Program-made: the position numbers and the translations under genes
Assembly: GCA_051252005.1 (NCBI GenBank)
Contig: JBPOEZ010000002.1
Span: 434,001 to 498,000, forward strand
Origin: JACOMS01 sp051252005
GTDB lineage: Bacteria; Pseudomonadota; Alphaproteobacteria; Caulobacterales; Maricaulaceae
Length of the DNA stretch: 64,000 bases
Direction: 5' to 3'
The notes under the pieces: model-generated
Databases searched by the model: none
What the model saw: the letters and a program-made list of their open reading frames with translations, nothing else
What the model was told of the DNA's origin: nothing
Shown: piece after piece, positions 17,531 to 24,683 of the stretch
Layout: each line of letters begins with the position of its first letter
Position numbering within the stretch: the first letter of the stretch is position 1

Positions 17531-19126
17531 TCAGGGCATTTGCAGCACCGCCCAATCGAGGCCGTACTTTGCAAGATACTTTTTAAGACGATCTGAATCG
17601 TTCTTAGAGGCGCGGCTGAGACGCGATACCGCATATAGTTTTCTCCCTGCATCAGACATATTCTCAGATTGGCGGCACACCTCAATAACATTCGCAAGGC
17701 CGGGGCGATCAAAGAGATCAATCGCAGCCACGGCCTCTTGCGAGAGAACGGACTGCAAAACGACTTCGCTTTCATCGTCCGCTGCAAGCCGCCAGCCCTG
17801 CGCCAACCTTCCTATTTCTGTCTCCACAGCAGGCAATCCAATCCGCGCCCCATCCGCAAATGTGGCAAGCCGCGTTATCGACGCCGCCATATCACGGAAA
17901 TTTGCCGTCCATCTGGCTTCGGGCGACAAAGCATATTTCAGGTAGGCCCGTTTCGCCTCCTTATTAAAAGACAGTTTCCGGCTGTGCTGCGCGCTATATT
18001 TAGTCAGCATAAAATCTAGGTTAGGCTCAATATCTTCGCGGCGATCTTTAAGGCCCGGTAACATATAATTCCACATATTAATCCGCGCGAGAAGGTCTTC
18101 CCTGAAATCGCCCTTTGACACCAACTGCGTTAAATCAGCCGTTGTCCCAGCGATGAGCTGAAAGTCACTTTTGACCTCTACATCACCGCCGACCGGATAG
18201 AAGCTTTGGTCTTCGAGCGCGCGGAGAATCATGGCTTGTTCATCCAGCCCCAATGCTTCGATCTCGTCCAAAAATACAACGCCTTTATGCGCCTTGCGCA
18301 AAAGTCCGGCTCTATCTTTAATCGCCCCGGCATAGGCTCCGCGCTTATGTCCAAACAAAGTTGACATCGCCGTGTCGCCACGAAGGGTCGCGCAGTTAAT
18401 CCCGACAAATTCTCCCTCAATTTGGTGGCGGCGCTTTTTGAGATCATAAATCCGGCGCGCCAAACGGGACTTCCCCGCCCCCGTTGGGCCGGAAATAAGC
18501 ACAGGGTTTGTCGTGCGAATGGCGACCTGTTCAATCTCGTCAATCATAGCATTGAAGGCGGCGTTGCGTGTCGGGATGCCCGACTTCAGAAACGCCGTGT
18601 CCGCCTCGCGCTGCTTTTCGAAGCGGTCAGCGATGAGATCATATTTGGACAAGTCCAAGTCAATGACAGACACTTTACCGGCTCCGCCTTTCTCGCGGCG
18701 ACGCGGCGGCGAAAGCTGCAAGATCTTTCCCGGAATGAAGCGCGACTCGTTAAGCAGGAACAAACAAATTTGCGCCACATGGGTTCCGGTTGTGATGTGA
18801 AGCAGATAATCTTCATTATCCGGATCAAAGCGGTACAGATCGGCAAAGTCAAAAAGCGCTTCATAGACTTCTTCCAAATCCCACGGATTGTGAATATCCA
18901 TCTCTTGAATGTTGACGAGGGTGTCCGGCGAAATCAGCGCTATGTCTTCTTTGACTTGCTCAGCGATGGCGAAGTGTTTCGAATCGCATAAAAGCTCAAA
19001 ACGGTGAATTTGGAAATCGTCCTGACGGCACAAATCCACAGACGGCCGCCACCGTGTCCAGCGGTCAGGCCCCTTACCATTATCAAGATTGATTCCAAGG
19101 AACCCTATGGCGACATTCTTTTTCAT
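17531..19126 (-). CDS. rtcR: RtcR: CARF-domain sigma-54 activator of the RNA repair operon
   Basis: This 531-residue protein is the RtcR type of enhancer-binding protein. Its N-terminal ~180 residues form the CARF-like sensor (VAIGFLGINLDNGKGPDRW; LLHITTGTHVAQICLFLLNE) that binds ligands from damaged RNA. The AAA+ domain has Walker A SGPTGAGKS near residue 210 and Walker B GVVFLDEIEAL. A C-terminal helix-turn-helix follows. The sigma-54 contact loop reads GAYAGA where GAFTGA is usual, with alanine in place of the key threonine. It is divergent from rtcB, the expected arrangement for control of rtcBA. Confidence 0.95.
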   Translation of the reverse strand: MKKNVAIGFLGINLDNGKGPDRWTRWRPSVDLCRQDDFQIHRFELLCDSKHFAIAEQVKEDIALISPDTLVNIQEMDIHNPWDLEEVYEALFDFADLYRFDPDNEDYLLHITTGTHVAQICLFLLNESRFIPGKILQLSPPRRREKGGAGKVSVIDLDLSKYDLIADRFEKQREADTAFLKSGIPTRNAAFNAMIDEIEQVAIRTTNPVLISGPTGAGKSRLARRIYDLKKRRHQIEGEFVGINCATLRGDTAMSTLFGHKRGAYAGAIKDRAGLLRKAHKGVVFLDEIEALGLDEQAMILRALEDQSFYPVGGDVEVKSDFQLIAGTTADLTQLVSKGDFREDLLARINMWNYMLPGLKDRREDIEPNLDFMLTKYSAQHSRKLSFNKEAKRAYLKYALSPEARWTANFRDMAASITRLATFADGARIGLPAVETEIGRLAQGWRLAADDESEVVLQSVLSQEAVAAIDLFDRPGLANVIEVCRQSENMSDAGRKLYAVSRLSRASKNDSDRLKKYLAKYGLDWAVLQMP

Positions 19127-19373
19127 AGGAAAGCTTTTGCTGAATTTATCCTTGAGGGCAATATATTTATATAAAATAGTATATATTTTTATATAAATTA
19201 CTCACTTTAATCTGTGGTTTTACGAAAATTGTAAGAGATAACTACAAAATATTAAACAAAAACAGTTAGATAGATTGATTATAGAATTTTCTATTTTTTC
19301 ACAGCGCCACTTCTCTACATATTCCTAAGCGTTGGAAACGACGAATTGAAGGCTTTCAAATAGGTGAGGGCCG
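19127..19373. promoter_or_regulatory. AT-rich rtcR upstream region with likely enhancer sites
   Basis: About 250 bases between rtcR and the operon promoter are very AT-rich. They contain repeated ATATAAA units (19170-19198) and the palindrome ATAGAA-TT-TTCTAT at about 19281-19294. Enhancer-binding proteins such as RtcR bind 100-200 bases upstream of their promoters, and this stretch lies at that distance. The rtcR promoter must also lie here. No coding frame is apparent. Confidence 0.4.
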
Positions 19374-19385
19374 TAATGTCCATCC

Positions 19386-19401
19386 GGGACATTGACCTGC
19401 A
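19386..19401 (+). promoter_or_regulatory. Candidate sigma-54 promoter for the rtcB operon
   Basis: GG at 19387-19388 and GC at 19399-19400 are separated by ten bases, the -24/-12 spacing of sigma-54 promoters, and the -12 box reads CTGCAT. The -24 box is a poor match beyond the GG. It is the only site with this spacing in a usable position between rtcR and rtcB. An inverted repeat, AATGTCC (19375-19381) and GGACATT (19387-19393), overlaps it. Transcription would begin near 19412 and include both tRNA-like elements. Confidence 0.4.
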
Positions 19402-19405
19402 TGTG

Positions 19406-19437
19406 CCGCGCTCCTCTTTTCGTACGGGGGAGCGCGG
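19406..19437 (+). repeat. GC-rich inverted repeat before the tRNA-like elements
   Basis: Perfect 9-bp arms, CCGCGCTCC at 19406-19414 and GGAGCGCGG at 19429-19437, enclose a 14-base loop; two inner pairs extend the stem to 11. There is no run of T after it, so it does not look like a standard terminator. It straddles the predicted transcription start, so it may act as DNA or belong to a longer RNA from an upstream start. Confidence 0.6.
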
Positions 19438-19457
19438 TTGTTGTGCAGGGCAGTGAT

Positions 19458-19534
19458 ACACTGATAGCTCAATTGTATAGAGCACCTGCCTACGAAGCAG
19501 GAGGTTAAAGGTTCAAGTCCTTTTCGGTGTGCCA
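19458..19534 (+). tRNA. tRNA-like element, Arg(ACG)-type, in the rtcB operon leader
   Basis: The sequence folds as a full cloverleaf. The acceptor ACACTGA pairs with TCGGTGT (one G-T pair), the D stem is GCTC/GAGC, the anticodon stem CCTGC/GCAGG holds loop CTACGAA (anticodon ACG), the T stem AAAGG/CCTTT holds loop TTCAAGT, and the discriminator is G with encoded CCA. The D and anticodon arms closely resemble bacterial tRNA-Arg(ACG). Departures are A at position 1 and a D loop AATTGTATA in which G19 is lost. It may be a real tRNA, but the location between rtcR and rtcB points to a sensor, substrate or decoy. Confidence 0.8.
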
Positions 19535-19539
19535 AACAT

Positions 19540-19616
19540 TCACGTGGGTCCCTATTGGTAGAGGAGCCGCACTGTTAATGCGATAGTTACAGGTTCGACT
19601 CCTGTCACGTGAGCCA
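19540..19616 (+). tRNA. tRNA-like element, Asn(GTT)-type, degenerate core
   Basis: Seven perfect acceptor pairs (TCACGTG with CACGTGA), a T stem ACAGG/CCTGT with loop TTCGACT, anticodon loop CTGTTAA (anticodon GTT), discriminator G and encoded CCA make this Asn-like. U1-A72 and G73 also fit bacterial tRNA-Asn. The core is damaged: positions 8-9 are GG in place of TA, the D stem TCCC/AGGA has a C-A mismatch, and the first anticodon-stem pair is C-A. These changes argue against use in translation. It starts five bases after the Arg-type element. Confidence 0.75.
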
Positions 19617-19640
19617 GAGATAGAAAGGAAAGGCTTTTAC

Positions 19641-19766
19641 CCTGTCATCCCTGAATTTTCGTCAGAAAATATCAGGGACCTCGCGCAATAAAGCACCTCA
19701 AGAGAGGTTAGCGCGAGATCCCTGATCAAGTTGTTTGCAAGCAATCAACGTGTCCGGGATGACAGG
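19641..19766. repeat. Nested palindromic intergenic repeat
   Basis: Outer arms CCTGTCATCCC (19641-19651) and GGGATGACAGG (19756-19766) pair perfectly and enclose smaller hairpins. One is TCCCTGA...TCAGGGA with inner TTTTC/GAAAA (about 19648-19679); the other is CTCGCGC...GCGCGAG with inner ACCTC/GAGGT (about 19680-19717). This is the layout of a dispersed palindromic repeat or small non-autonomous element. It lies in the rtcB 5' leader, 24 bases before the start codon, so it could influence mRNA stability. Confidence 0.75.
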
Positions 19767-19790
19767 AATAGGAAAGAATAGGAAACGAAA

Positions 19791-21023
19791 ATGGAACATC
19801 AAACTGAACACGGATATGATGTGATGATCAATGAGGGCAGCGTACCCGTTAAAATGTGGACGCGCGGAGTGCCTGTCGAAGACGGAGCGCGGCGTCAACT
19901 TTTGCAAGCGGCTAAAATGCCATTTATCTTTAAGCACGTGGCCGTAATGCCCGATGTCCATATTGGTATTGGCGCGACGGTTGGCTCTGTCATTCCCACG
20001 AAAAATGCGATTATCCCCGCCGCTGTTGGTGTGGATATTGGCTGCGGGATGATGGCCTGCCGAACGTCACTCACCGCAAATGATTTGCCCGATAGCCTCG
20101 GCCATGTCCGCGCGGCGATTGAAAAAGCTGTGCCGCATGGGCGCTCTTCGGGTCGTCGCCGTGATACAGGCTCTTGGCATAATCCGCCTGCAACATCAGA
20201 AGTCGCGTGGGCGTCGCTTAAAGGCCGTTTCGATATGATTACGGATAAGCACAAAGTCATCGCGCAGTCCAATAACCTCAATCATTTGGGAACGCTTGGT
20301 ACGGGTAACCATTTTATCGAGATTTGCCTCGACGGCGAAGACCGTGTTTGGTTTATGCTCCATACGGGATCGAGAGGTGTGGGCAACCGCATCGGGCGTT
20401 ACTTTATCGAGCTCGCCAAAAAAGACATGGAGAAATGGTTTATTAATATCCCGGACAAAGATCTGGCGTATTTCCCGGAAAGGACAGACCATTTTGACGA
20501 TTATGTCGAGGCGGTTGAATGGGCGCAGGATTTTGCTTTTTCCAATCGGCAAGTGATGATGCAAAACGTCATCAAAGCTATGCGGGAGGTTTTGCCTGTG
20601 CCGTTTGAAGCGCAAGTCGAAGCCGTGAACTGTCACCATAATTATGTCTCTCGCGAGAACCATTTCGGTGAGAATATTTTCGTGACGCGAAAAGGCGCTG
20701 TGCGCGCCCGCAAAGGCGATATGGGCATCATCCCCGGCTCTATGGGGACGCGGTCTTATATTGTTCGCGGGCTTGGCAATGAGGACAGTTTCTGTTCCTG
20801 CTCCCATGGGGCGGGGCGGGTGATGTCCCGTACCGAAGCCAAAAAACGCGTGTCGATGGAAGAGCATTTGGAAGCCGTCAAAAACGTGGAGTGCCGCAAG
20901 GACGCATCAGTCATTGACGAAACCCCAGCCGCCTACAAGCCCATCGACCAAGTGATGGAAGCCCAAAAAGATCTCGTTGAGATCGAGCATACTTTACGGC
21001 AAGTTGTGTGTGTTAAGGGCTAG
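19791..21023 (+). CDS. rtcB: RtcB: GTP-dependent RNA ligase
   Basis: This 410-residue protein, close to the E. coli length, has the RtcB metal and guanylate motifs: VGVDIGCGMMA, LGTGNHFIEIC, LHTGSRGVGN, VNCHHNYVSRE and CSCSHGAGRVMSR with the histidine that carries GMP. It joins 5'-OH ends to 3'-phosphate or 2',3'-cyclic-phosphate ends, the products of tRNA anticodon nucleases. An AGGAAA-type site precedes ATG 19791. No archease gene is nearby. It is the first protein gene of the rtcR-controlled operon. Confidence 0.97.
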   Translation: MEHQTEHGYDVMINEGSVPVKMWTRGVPVEDGARRQLLQAAKMPFIFKHVAVMPDVHIGIGATVGSVIPTKNAIIPAAVGVDIGCGMMACRTSLTANDLPDSLGHVRAAIEKAVPHGRSSGRRRDTGSWHNPPATSEVAWASLKGRFDMITDKHKVIAQSNNLNHLGTLGTGNHFIEICLDGEDRVWFMLHTGSRGVGNRIGRYFIELAKKDMEKWFINIPDKDLAYFPERTDHFDDYVEAVEWAQDFAFSNRQVMMQNVIKAMREVLPVPFEAQVEAVNCHHNYVSRENHFGENIFVTRKGAVRARKGDMGIIPGSMGTRSYIVRGLGNEDSFCSCSHGAGRVMSRTEAKKRVSMEEHLEAVKNVECRKDASVIDETPAAYKPIDQVMEAQKDLVEIEHTLRQVVCVKG

Positions 21024-21099
21024 TTACAGGGCATTTTGAAAATGCCCTGTAACTAGCGTTCGCTTGGCGAAGCCAACGAAAAGTCTGGGAGACTTTTCG
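21019..21099. repeat. Three consecutive hairpins at the rtcB 3' end
   Basis: The first is a perfect inverted repeat with 19-bp arms (21019-21037 and 21039-21057) around a single G, and it includes the rtcB stop codon. The second is TTGGC-GAA-GCCAA (21064-21076). The third has 10-bp arms CGAAAAGTCT and AGACTTTTCG with a GGG loop (21077-21099). They fill the gap before the SUKH-like gene and could attenuate or process the rtcB-rtcA message. Confidence 0.8.
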
Positions 21100-21131
21100 A
21101 GCACGTGGAAATATGAATAAAGAGTGGTAAA

Positions 21132-21737
21132 ATGCCAAAAGAAATAAATGCACAATTATTCAAGCAATTGAATAAAGAACAATTTGTCGGCAACAAACAA
21201 GCTCCTAGCTATGGCTCAAACGGATTAGCTTATAACGACATTGAAAGAATGCAAAAGAAGCTCGGGTTTAATTTACCTCCAGATTTTTGCTTTCTATTAG
21301 GCAACCTGAAAGACCCCGATGAAGTATTATTTCCGTGGGCTAGTTTTGATATTCAAAAGTACAGAGACACAATTGAATGGGTCATTTCAGGTATTGAATT
21401 CGATATCGAGCATAGTGATCTTTGGCTCCCAAAATGGGGTGAACGCCCGCAATCACTTGACACCGCAAAAGAAATTATGCGTTCTGATTTCAAAACTTGG
21501 CCAAAGCTACTCCCGATCTATGGACACAGGTTCTTAGTGGCAGAACCCTGTTTGCCAGGAAATCCAGTATTTTCAATCTACCAAACTGATGTTATTTGCT
21601 ATGGAACAAATTTAGCTGAATACTTGCTCAACGAATTTGTGAGGCAGAGCGAAGCTTCTGAAGATTGGACTCCGAATCGAAAAATACCAATTTGGCACGA
21701 CTTTGCTTTTTCCTCAGAAAGCTCCCTAAACCAATGA
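21132..21737 (+). CDS. SUKH/SMI1-KNR4-like protein inside the rtcBA operon
   Basis: This 201-residue protein fits the SMI1/KNR4 (SUKH) fold: an N-terminal helix with LGFNLPPDFCFLL, the shape of the family hallmark, and a later LLPIYGHRFLVAEP, GNPVFSIYQTDVI and YLLNEF string typical of its C-terminal half. SUKH proteins often neutralise contact-delivered toxins, many of them nucleases. The gene is more AT-rich than rtcB and rtcA. Its stop overlaps the rtcA start (ATGA), so it is translated with the repair operon. No toxin gene is in the window. Immunity function is inferred. Confidence 0.72.
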   Translation: MPKEINAQLFKQLNKEQFVGNKQAPSYGSNGLAYNDIERMQKKLGFNLPPDFCFLLGNLKDPDEVLFPWASFDIQKYRDTIEWVISGIEFDIEHSDLWLPKWGERPQSLDTAKEIMRSDFKTWPKLLPIYGHRFLVAEPCLPGNPVFSIYQTDVICYGTNLAEYLLNEFVRQSEASEDWTPNRKIPIWHDFAFSSESSLNQ

Positions 21738-22762
21738 CCCAACGTGAAATAATTGTCGACGGCTCAGAAGGCGAAGGCGGCGGGCAGGTTCTGCGGACGT
21801 CGCTGTCCCTCTCTGCCATCACGGGTAAGCCTGTACGCATTGAAAATGTGCGCGGCCGGCGTAAGAAACCTGGCCTATTCCGGCAGCACTTAACCGCGTT
21901 TAAAGCGGCTGCAGAGATTTGCGGCGCGCGTATGGAAGGGGCTGAGCTTAAATCCTCAGAGATCGCGTTCTATCCCGGCGAAATTAAAGGCGGGGACTAT
22001 AGTTTTTCTATCGGTTCCGCTGGGTCGACCATCCTTGTGGCGCAAACAATTTTGCCGATTTTAGCGCGCGCTAGCAGCCCGTCCACTGTGACCATCACAG
22101 GGGGTACTCATAATATGTGGGCGCCGACATTTGACTTTTTCGATCAGACGTTCTTGCCGCTTTTCCGCTCTATGGGCGGACGGGCCTCAGCTGAGCTTGT
22201 CAAATATGGGTTTCATCCAGCAGGCGGCGGCGAGATCATGCTTACCGTTAAACCCTTTGAAGCCACAAACCCGTTGGAATTAATTACGCGTGGAAAGAAG
22301 GTCAATGAAAGCATTGTCGCCATTGTCTCTAACCTCAAGCGCAATATTGCCGAACGCGAGGTTGAAACGCTTTTGCATGCGCTTAACCTTGCGCCAGAAA
22401 AAGGCGAAATCATCGACGCCGACGGAGCGGGGCCTGGCAATGCTGTGAGTTTATTTCTTGAATTTGAAAACCTAACAGAAGTCTTCACGAACCTTGGCCG
22501 GCACGGGGTTCGCTCGGAAGCTGTTGCCAAAGATGTGGCGGCGCAGGCCAAAGATTACTTGCAAAGCGGCGCAGCCGTTGGCCCTCACCTCGCAGATCAG
22601 CTCTTGCTTCCGATGGCCCTCGGCAAAGGCGGCGTATTCACGGTGACCGACATCACACAACACACCCGCACCAATATCGACATCATAAGACGGTTCTTGG
22701 ATGTGGATATCCTCCTGTCTCAACAAGGACGCAAGTGCTGGACGATTGAGGTTAGCGTTTAG
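21734..22762 (+). CDS. rtcA: RtcA: RNA 3'-terminal phosphate cyclase
   Basis: This 342-residue cyclase has the N-terminal GSEGEGGGQVLRTSLSLSA, the middle GGTHNMWAPTFDFF, and VGPHLADQLLLPMALG with the downstream histidine in TQHTRTNI that takes AMP. It converts RNA 3'-phosphates to 2',3'-cyclic phosphates, giving ends that RtcB can seal. I chose ATG 21734, overlapping the SUKH stop by four bases, because the family begins at the EIIVDGSEGEGGG segment; an in-frame start at 21665 would add an unrelated tail. Its stop overlaps that of the convergent crotonase gene. Confidence 0.96.
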   Translation: MTQREIIVDGSEGEGGGQVLRTSLSLSAITGKPVRIENVRGRRKKPGLFRQHLTAFKAAAEICGARMEGAELKSSEIAFYPGEIKGGDYSFSIGSAGSTILVAQTILPILARASSPSTVTITGGTHNMWAPTFDFFDQTFLPLFRSMGGRASAELVKYGFHPAGGGEIMLTVKPFEATNPLELITRGKKVNESIVAIVSNLKRNIAEREVETLLHALNLAPEKGEIIDADGAGPGNAVSLFLEFENLTEVFTNLGRHGVRSEAVAKDVAAQAKDYLQSGAAVGPHLADQLLLPMALGKGGVFTVTDITQHTRTNIDIIRRFLDVDILLSQQGRKCWTIEVSV

Positions 22763-23580
22763 CGTTTCGGCAAGTCCGCAAAGTTGCCTGCGCGTTTTTG
22801 TTTACCTGACATCATGGCTTCCATCATTTCCGACGGGATGAGCATCGACATGTTCCAGACGCCGATATAATCGAGCGCGTCCGCTGTACTATGGTCCCGT
22901 CCGTAGGTGATCATTTTTTTACAGCCATAAACAGCGAGGGGCGGCTTGGACGCGATTTCTTCGGCGAGGTCGAGCGCGCCAGAAACTAAGGCCTCTTGCG
23001 TGTCATAAGTGCGGTTATAAAAACCATGTTGAATGAGTTCTTCCGCGCCCATCTTTCGGCCCGTATAGGCGAGCTCTCGGACAATGCCTTCGGGCATTAA
23101 GTTAAGGATACGCGGGAAGGTGCCAACATCGGCGGTCATGCCGACATTAATTTCGTAAATTGTAATGTAGCTGTCTTTCGTGCCGAGGCGAATATCGCAC
23201 GCGGTTGTTAGGTCCACACCGCCGCCGACGCATCCGCCTTGGATCGCGGCGATCACCGGAATGCGGCATTCTTCGATAACATTAAAGCTCGCTTGTAGGC
23301 GTTTGACAGTTGTCAGAAACTTCGCGCCGTAGGTCGGGGTGTTTTTATCCCCGTCGCCGTCAACATTCGACAACATTGTTAAATCAATCCCTGCGGAAAA
23401 GACCGGCCCTGTGGAAGAAATAACGATAGCCCGGGCTTTGGAATTATCATCAATATCGCGGATGATCTCTGGAAGCTCATCCCAAAACGCAGCGTTCATA
23501 GCGTTGCGTTTTTCTGGACGCGACATAACAATGTGCGCGACATTTTCCGCGATTGAAACTTCAAAACATTCGTATGACAT
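22759..23580 (-). CDS. Crotonase, ECH1-like delta3,5-delta2,4-dienoyl-CoA isomerase type
   Basis: This 273-residue enoyl-CoA hydratase/isomerase family protein has the oxyanion-hole segment SAGIDL and the central QGGCVGGGVDLTTACDIR. Its EINVGMTADVGTFPRI carries both acidic residues typical of dienoyl-CoA isomerases such as ECH1, and not the pair of glutamates of simple hydratases. It probably shifts double bonds in unsaturated acyl-CoAs. It is the last gene of the four-gene unit led by the SDR at 25971, divergent from a PadR regulator. Confidence 0.87.
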   Translation of the reverse strand: MSYECFEVSIAENVAHIVMSRPEKRNAMNAAFWDELPEIIRDIDDNSKARAIVISSTGPVFSAGIDLTMLSNVDGDGDKNTPTYGAKFLTTVKRLQASFNVIEECRIPVIAAIQGGCVGGGVDLTTACDIRLGTKDSYITIYEINVGMTADVGTFPRILNLMPEGIVRELAYTGRKMGAEELIQHGFYNRTYDTQEALVSGALDLAEEIASKPPLAVYGCKKMITYGRDHSTADALDYIGVWNMSMLIPSEMMEAMMSGKQKRAGNFADLPKR

Positions 23581-23591
23581 AACGCGTCCTT

Positions 23592-24683
23592 TTACAGTGA
23601 GAGGAGATAACCGCGAGCGGGATTAGCGCGGCCTTCAAGTAAGTCCTTATAAACAGGCAAGAAAGCCTCAAGGCCTTCGCCGTGGTATATTTCGAGCCAG
23701 TCTTTAGCTCCGTGACAGAAGGGAAGCCACCGCGCGGCCAAGTTACTTGCGAACCCCGCAGGCCCCCAATCAGCAAAGCGCTGCTTGGCGCGGTCTGGGG
23801 CGAAGAACATAGAGGGCGGCGCGCCTTTGCTTGGCTTGGGCGGAGAGCCGCCTTGCCAATGGGATTTGCCGACCATGCAATTATAGACGATATTATCGCC
23901 AAACTTCTCATAGAGCGCGCCTGTAACCTTGCCGTTTCCCGCCATGTCTATTATCGCCGTTTTCACGCTTCCATCAAGGCCGTCTATAGCGTCATAAGTT
24001 GTGACATCATCATAAAAGCCCGTCTTTTCGACAAAGTCTTTATTGCCAGATGAGGTGAGCCCCGTGACTTTGACGCCGCCGCGCTCTTTTAAGCAATAAG
24101 CCGTTCCCATCGCCGTTTTTGACGAGGCCGAGATTAGAATAATTTGATCCGCGCCAAAGAAGTTTTCTTCCCCAAAGAGATCATCAATTAAAAAACTTGT
24201 CGTGAAGAGCGGGCGGAGGATGGGCTGTATATCATCAAGCGCAGGCGCAAAGCTCGGATCATTTTTCGTGATTGTGTAGCTGTTGTAAATCGAATGCAAA
24301 TCAACACGGTGATCCGTCCCGTCTTGAAAACCCATAGGATTCAATTTGACGGGCTTCATATCCATAGACTTCGCTACTGGGAAAAACCCGTAAATTCTGT
24401 CGCCAACTTCTAAAGAATCGCAAAGTGTTTCTTTAACAATACCGTAGCCCCATACAGGCATTCGGCCTGTACCGGCCTCGTCAATACCATAAGCCTCAGG
24501 CGCAAAGTATTTCCAATAGCCGATCATATCGCCGGTAACCATGTAAGTGACGTTATTGGCCGTCAGCGCGAAGGGACCGATGTCGACGCGAATATGACCG
24601 TCTTTAAGGGCGCCGTCTTCAGATTTAAAAAGCGTCACATCGCCAAAGTCAGTTCGGTTTACGAGAAGTGTTTGGTTGGTCAT
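23592..24683 (-). CDS. DUF2855 family protein
   Basis: This 363-residue protein belongs to the DUF2855 family, recognised by its opening (LVNRTDFGDV), TANNVTYMVTGDMIGYWKYF and GYGIVKETLCDSLEVGDRIYG segments. These recall the N-terminal fold of MDR reductases with a later Rossmann-like region (IILISASSKTAMGTAY). Its reaction is not known. I chose ATG 24683, with GGAGG nine bases upstream; the frame continues upstream into arginine-rich residues without support. Its start overlaps the stop of the DUF1330-like gene. Confidence 0.83.
   Translation of the reverse strand: MTNQTLLVNRTDFGDVTLFKSEDGALKDGHIRVDIGPFALTANNVTYMVTGDMIGYWKYFAPEAYGIDEAGTGRMPVWGYGIVKETLCDSLEVGDRIYGFFPVAKSMDMKPVKLNPMGFQDGTDHRVDLHSIYNSYTITKNDPSFAPALDDIQPILRPLFTTSFLIDDLFGEENFFGADQIILISASSKTAMGTAYCLKERGGVKVTGLTSSGNKDFVEKTGFYDDVTTYDAIDGLDGSVKTAIIDMAGNGKVTGALYEKFGDNIVYNCMVGKSHWQGGSPPKPSKGAPPSMFFAPDRAKQRFADWGPAGFASNLAARWLPFCHGAKDWLEIYHGEGLEAFLPVYKDLLEGRANPARGYLLSL

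Noticed and set aside
17531..19126. CARF domain in RtcR as a sign of a CRISPR system
   Set aside because: No repeat-spacer array or cas gene is seen anywhere in the window; the CARF domain is the normal sensor of RtcR.
19406..19437. GC-rich hairpin as a transcription terminator
   Set aside because: There is no T run after the stem on either strand.
19557..19570. GG-N10-GC spacing inside the Asn-like element as a sigma-54 promoter
   Set aside because: The flanking bases do not match the -24 or -12 boxes and the site lies inside a conserved tRNA arm.
21057..21099. Hairpins after rtcB as an integron attC site for the SUKH-like gene
   Set aside because: The paired core sites of attC are not present and there is no integron integrase; xerC is the chromosomal type.
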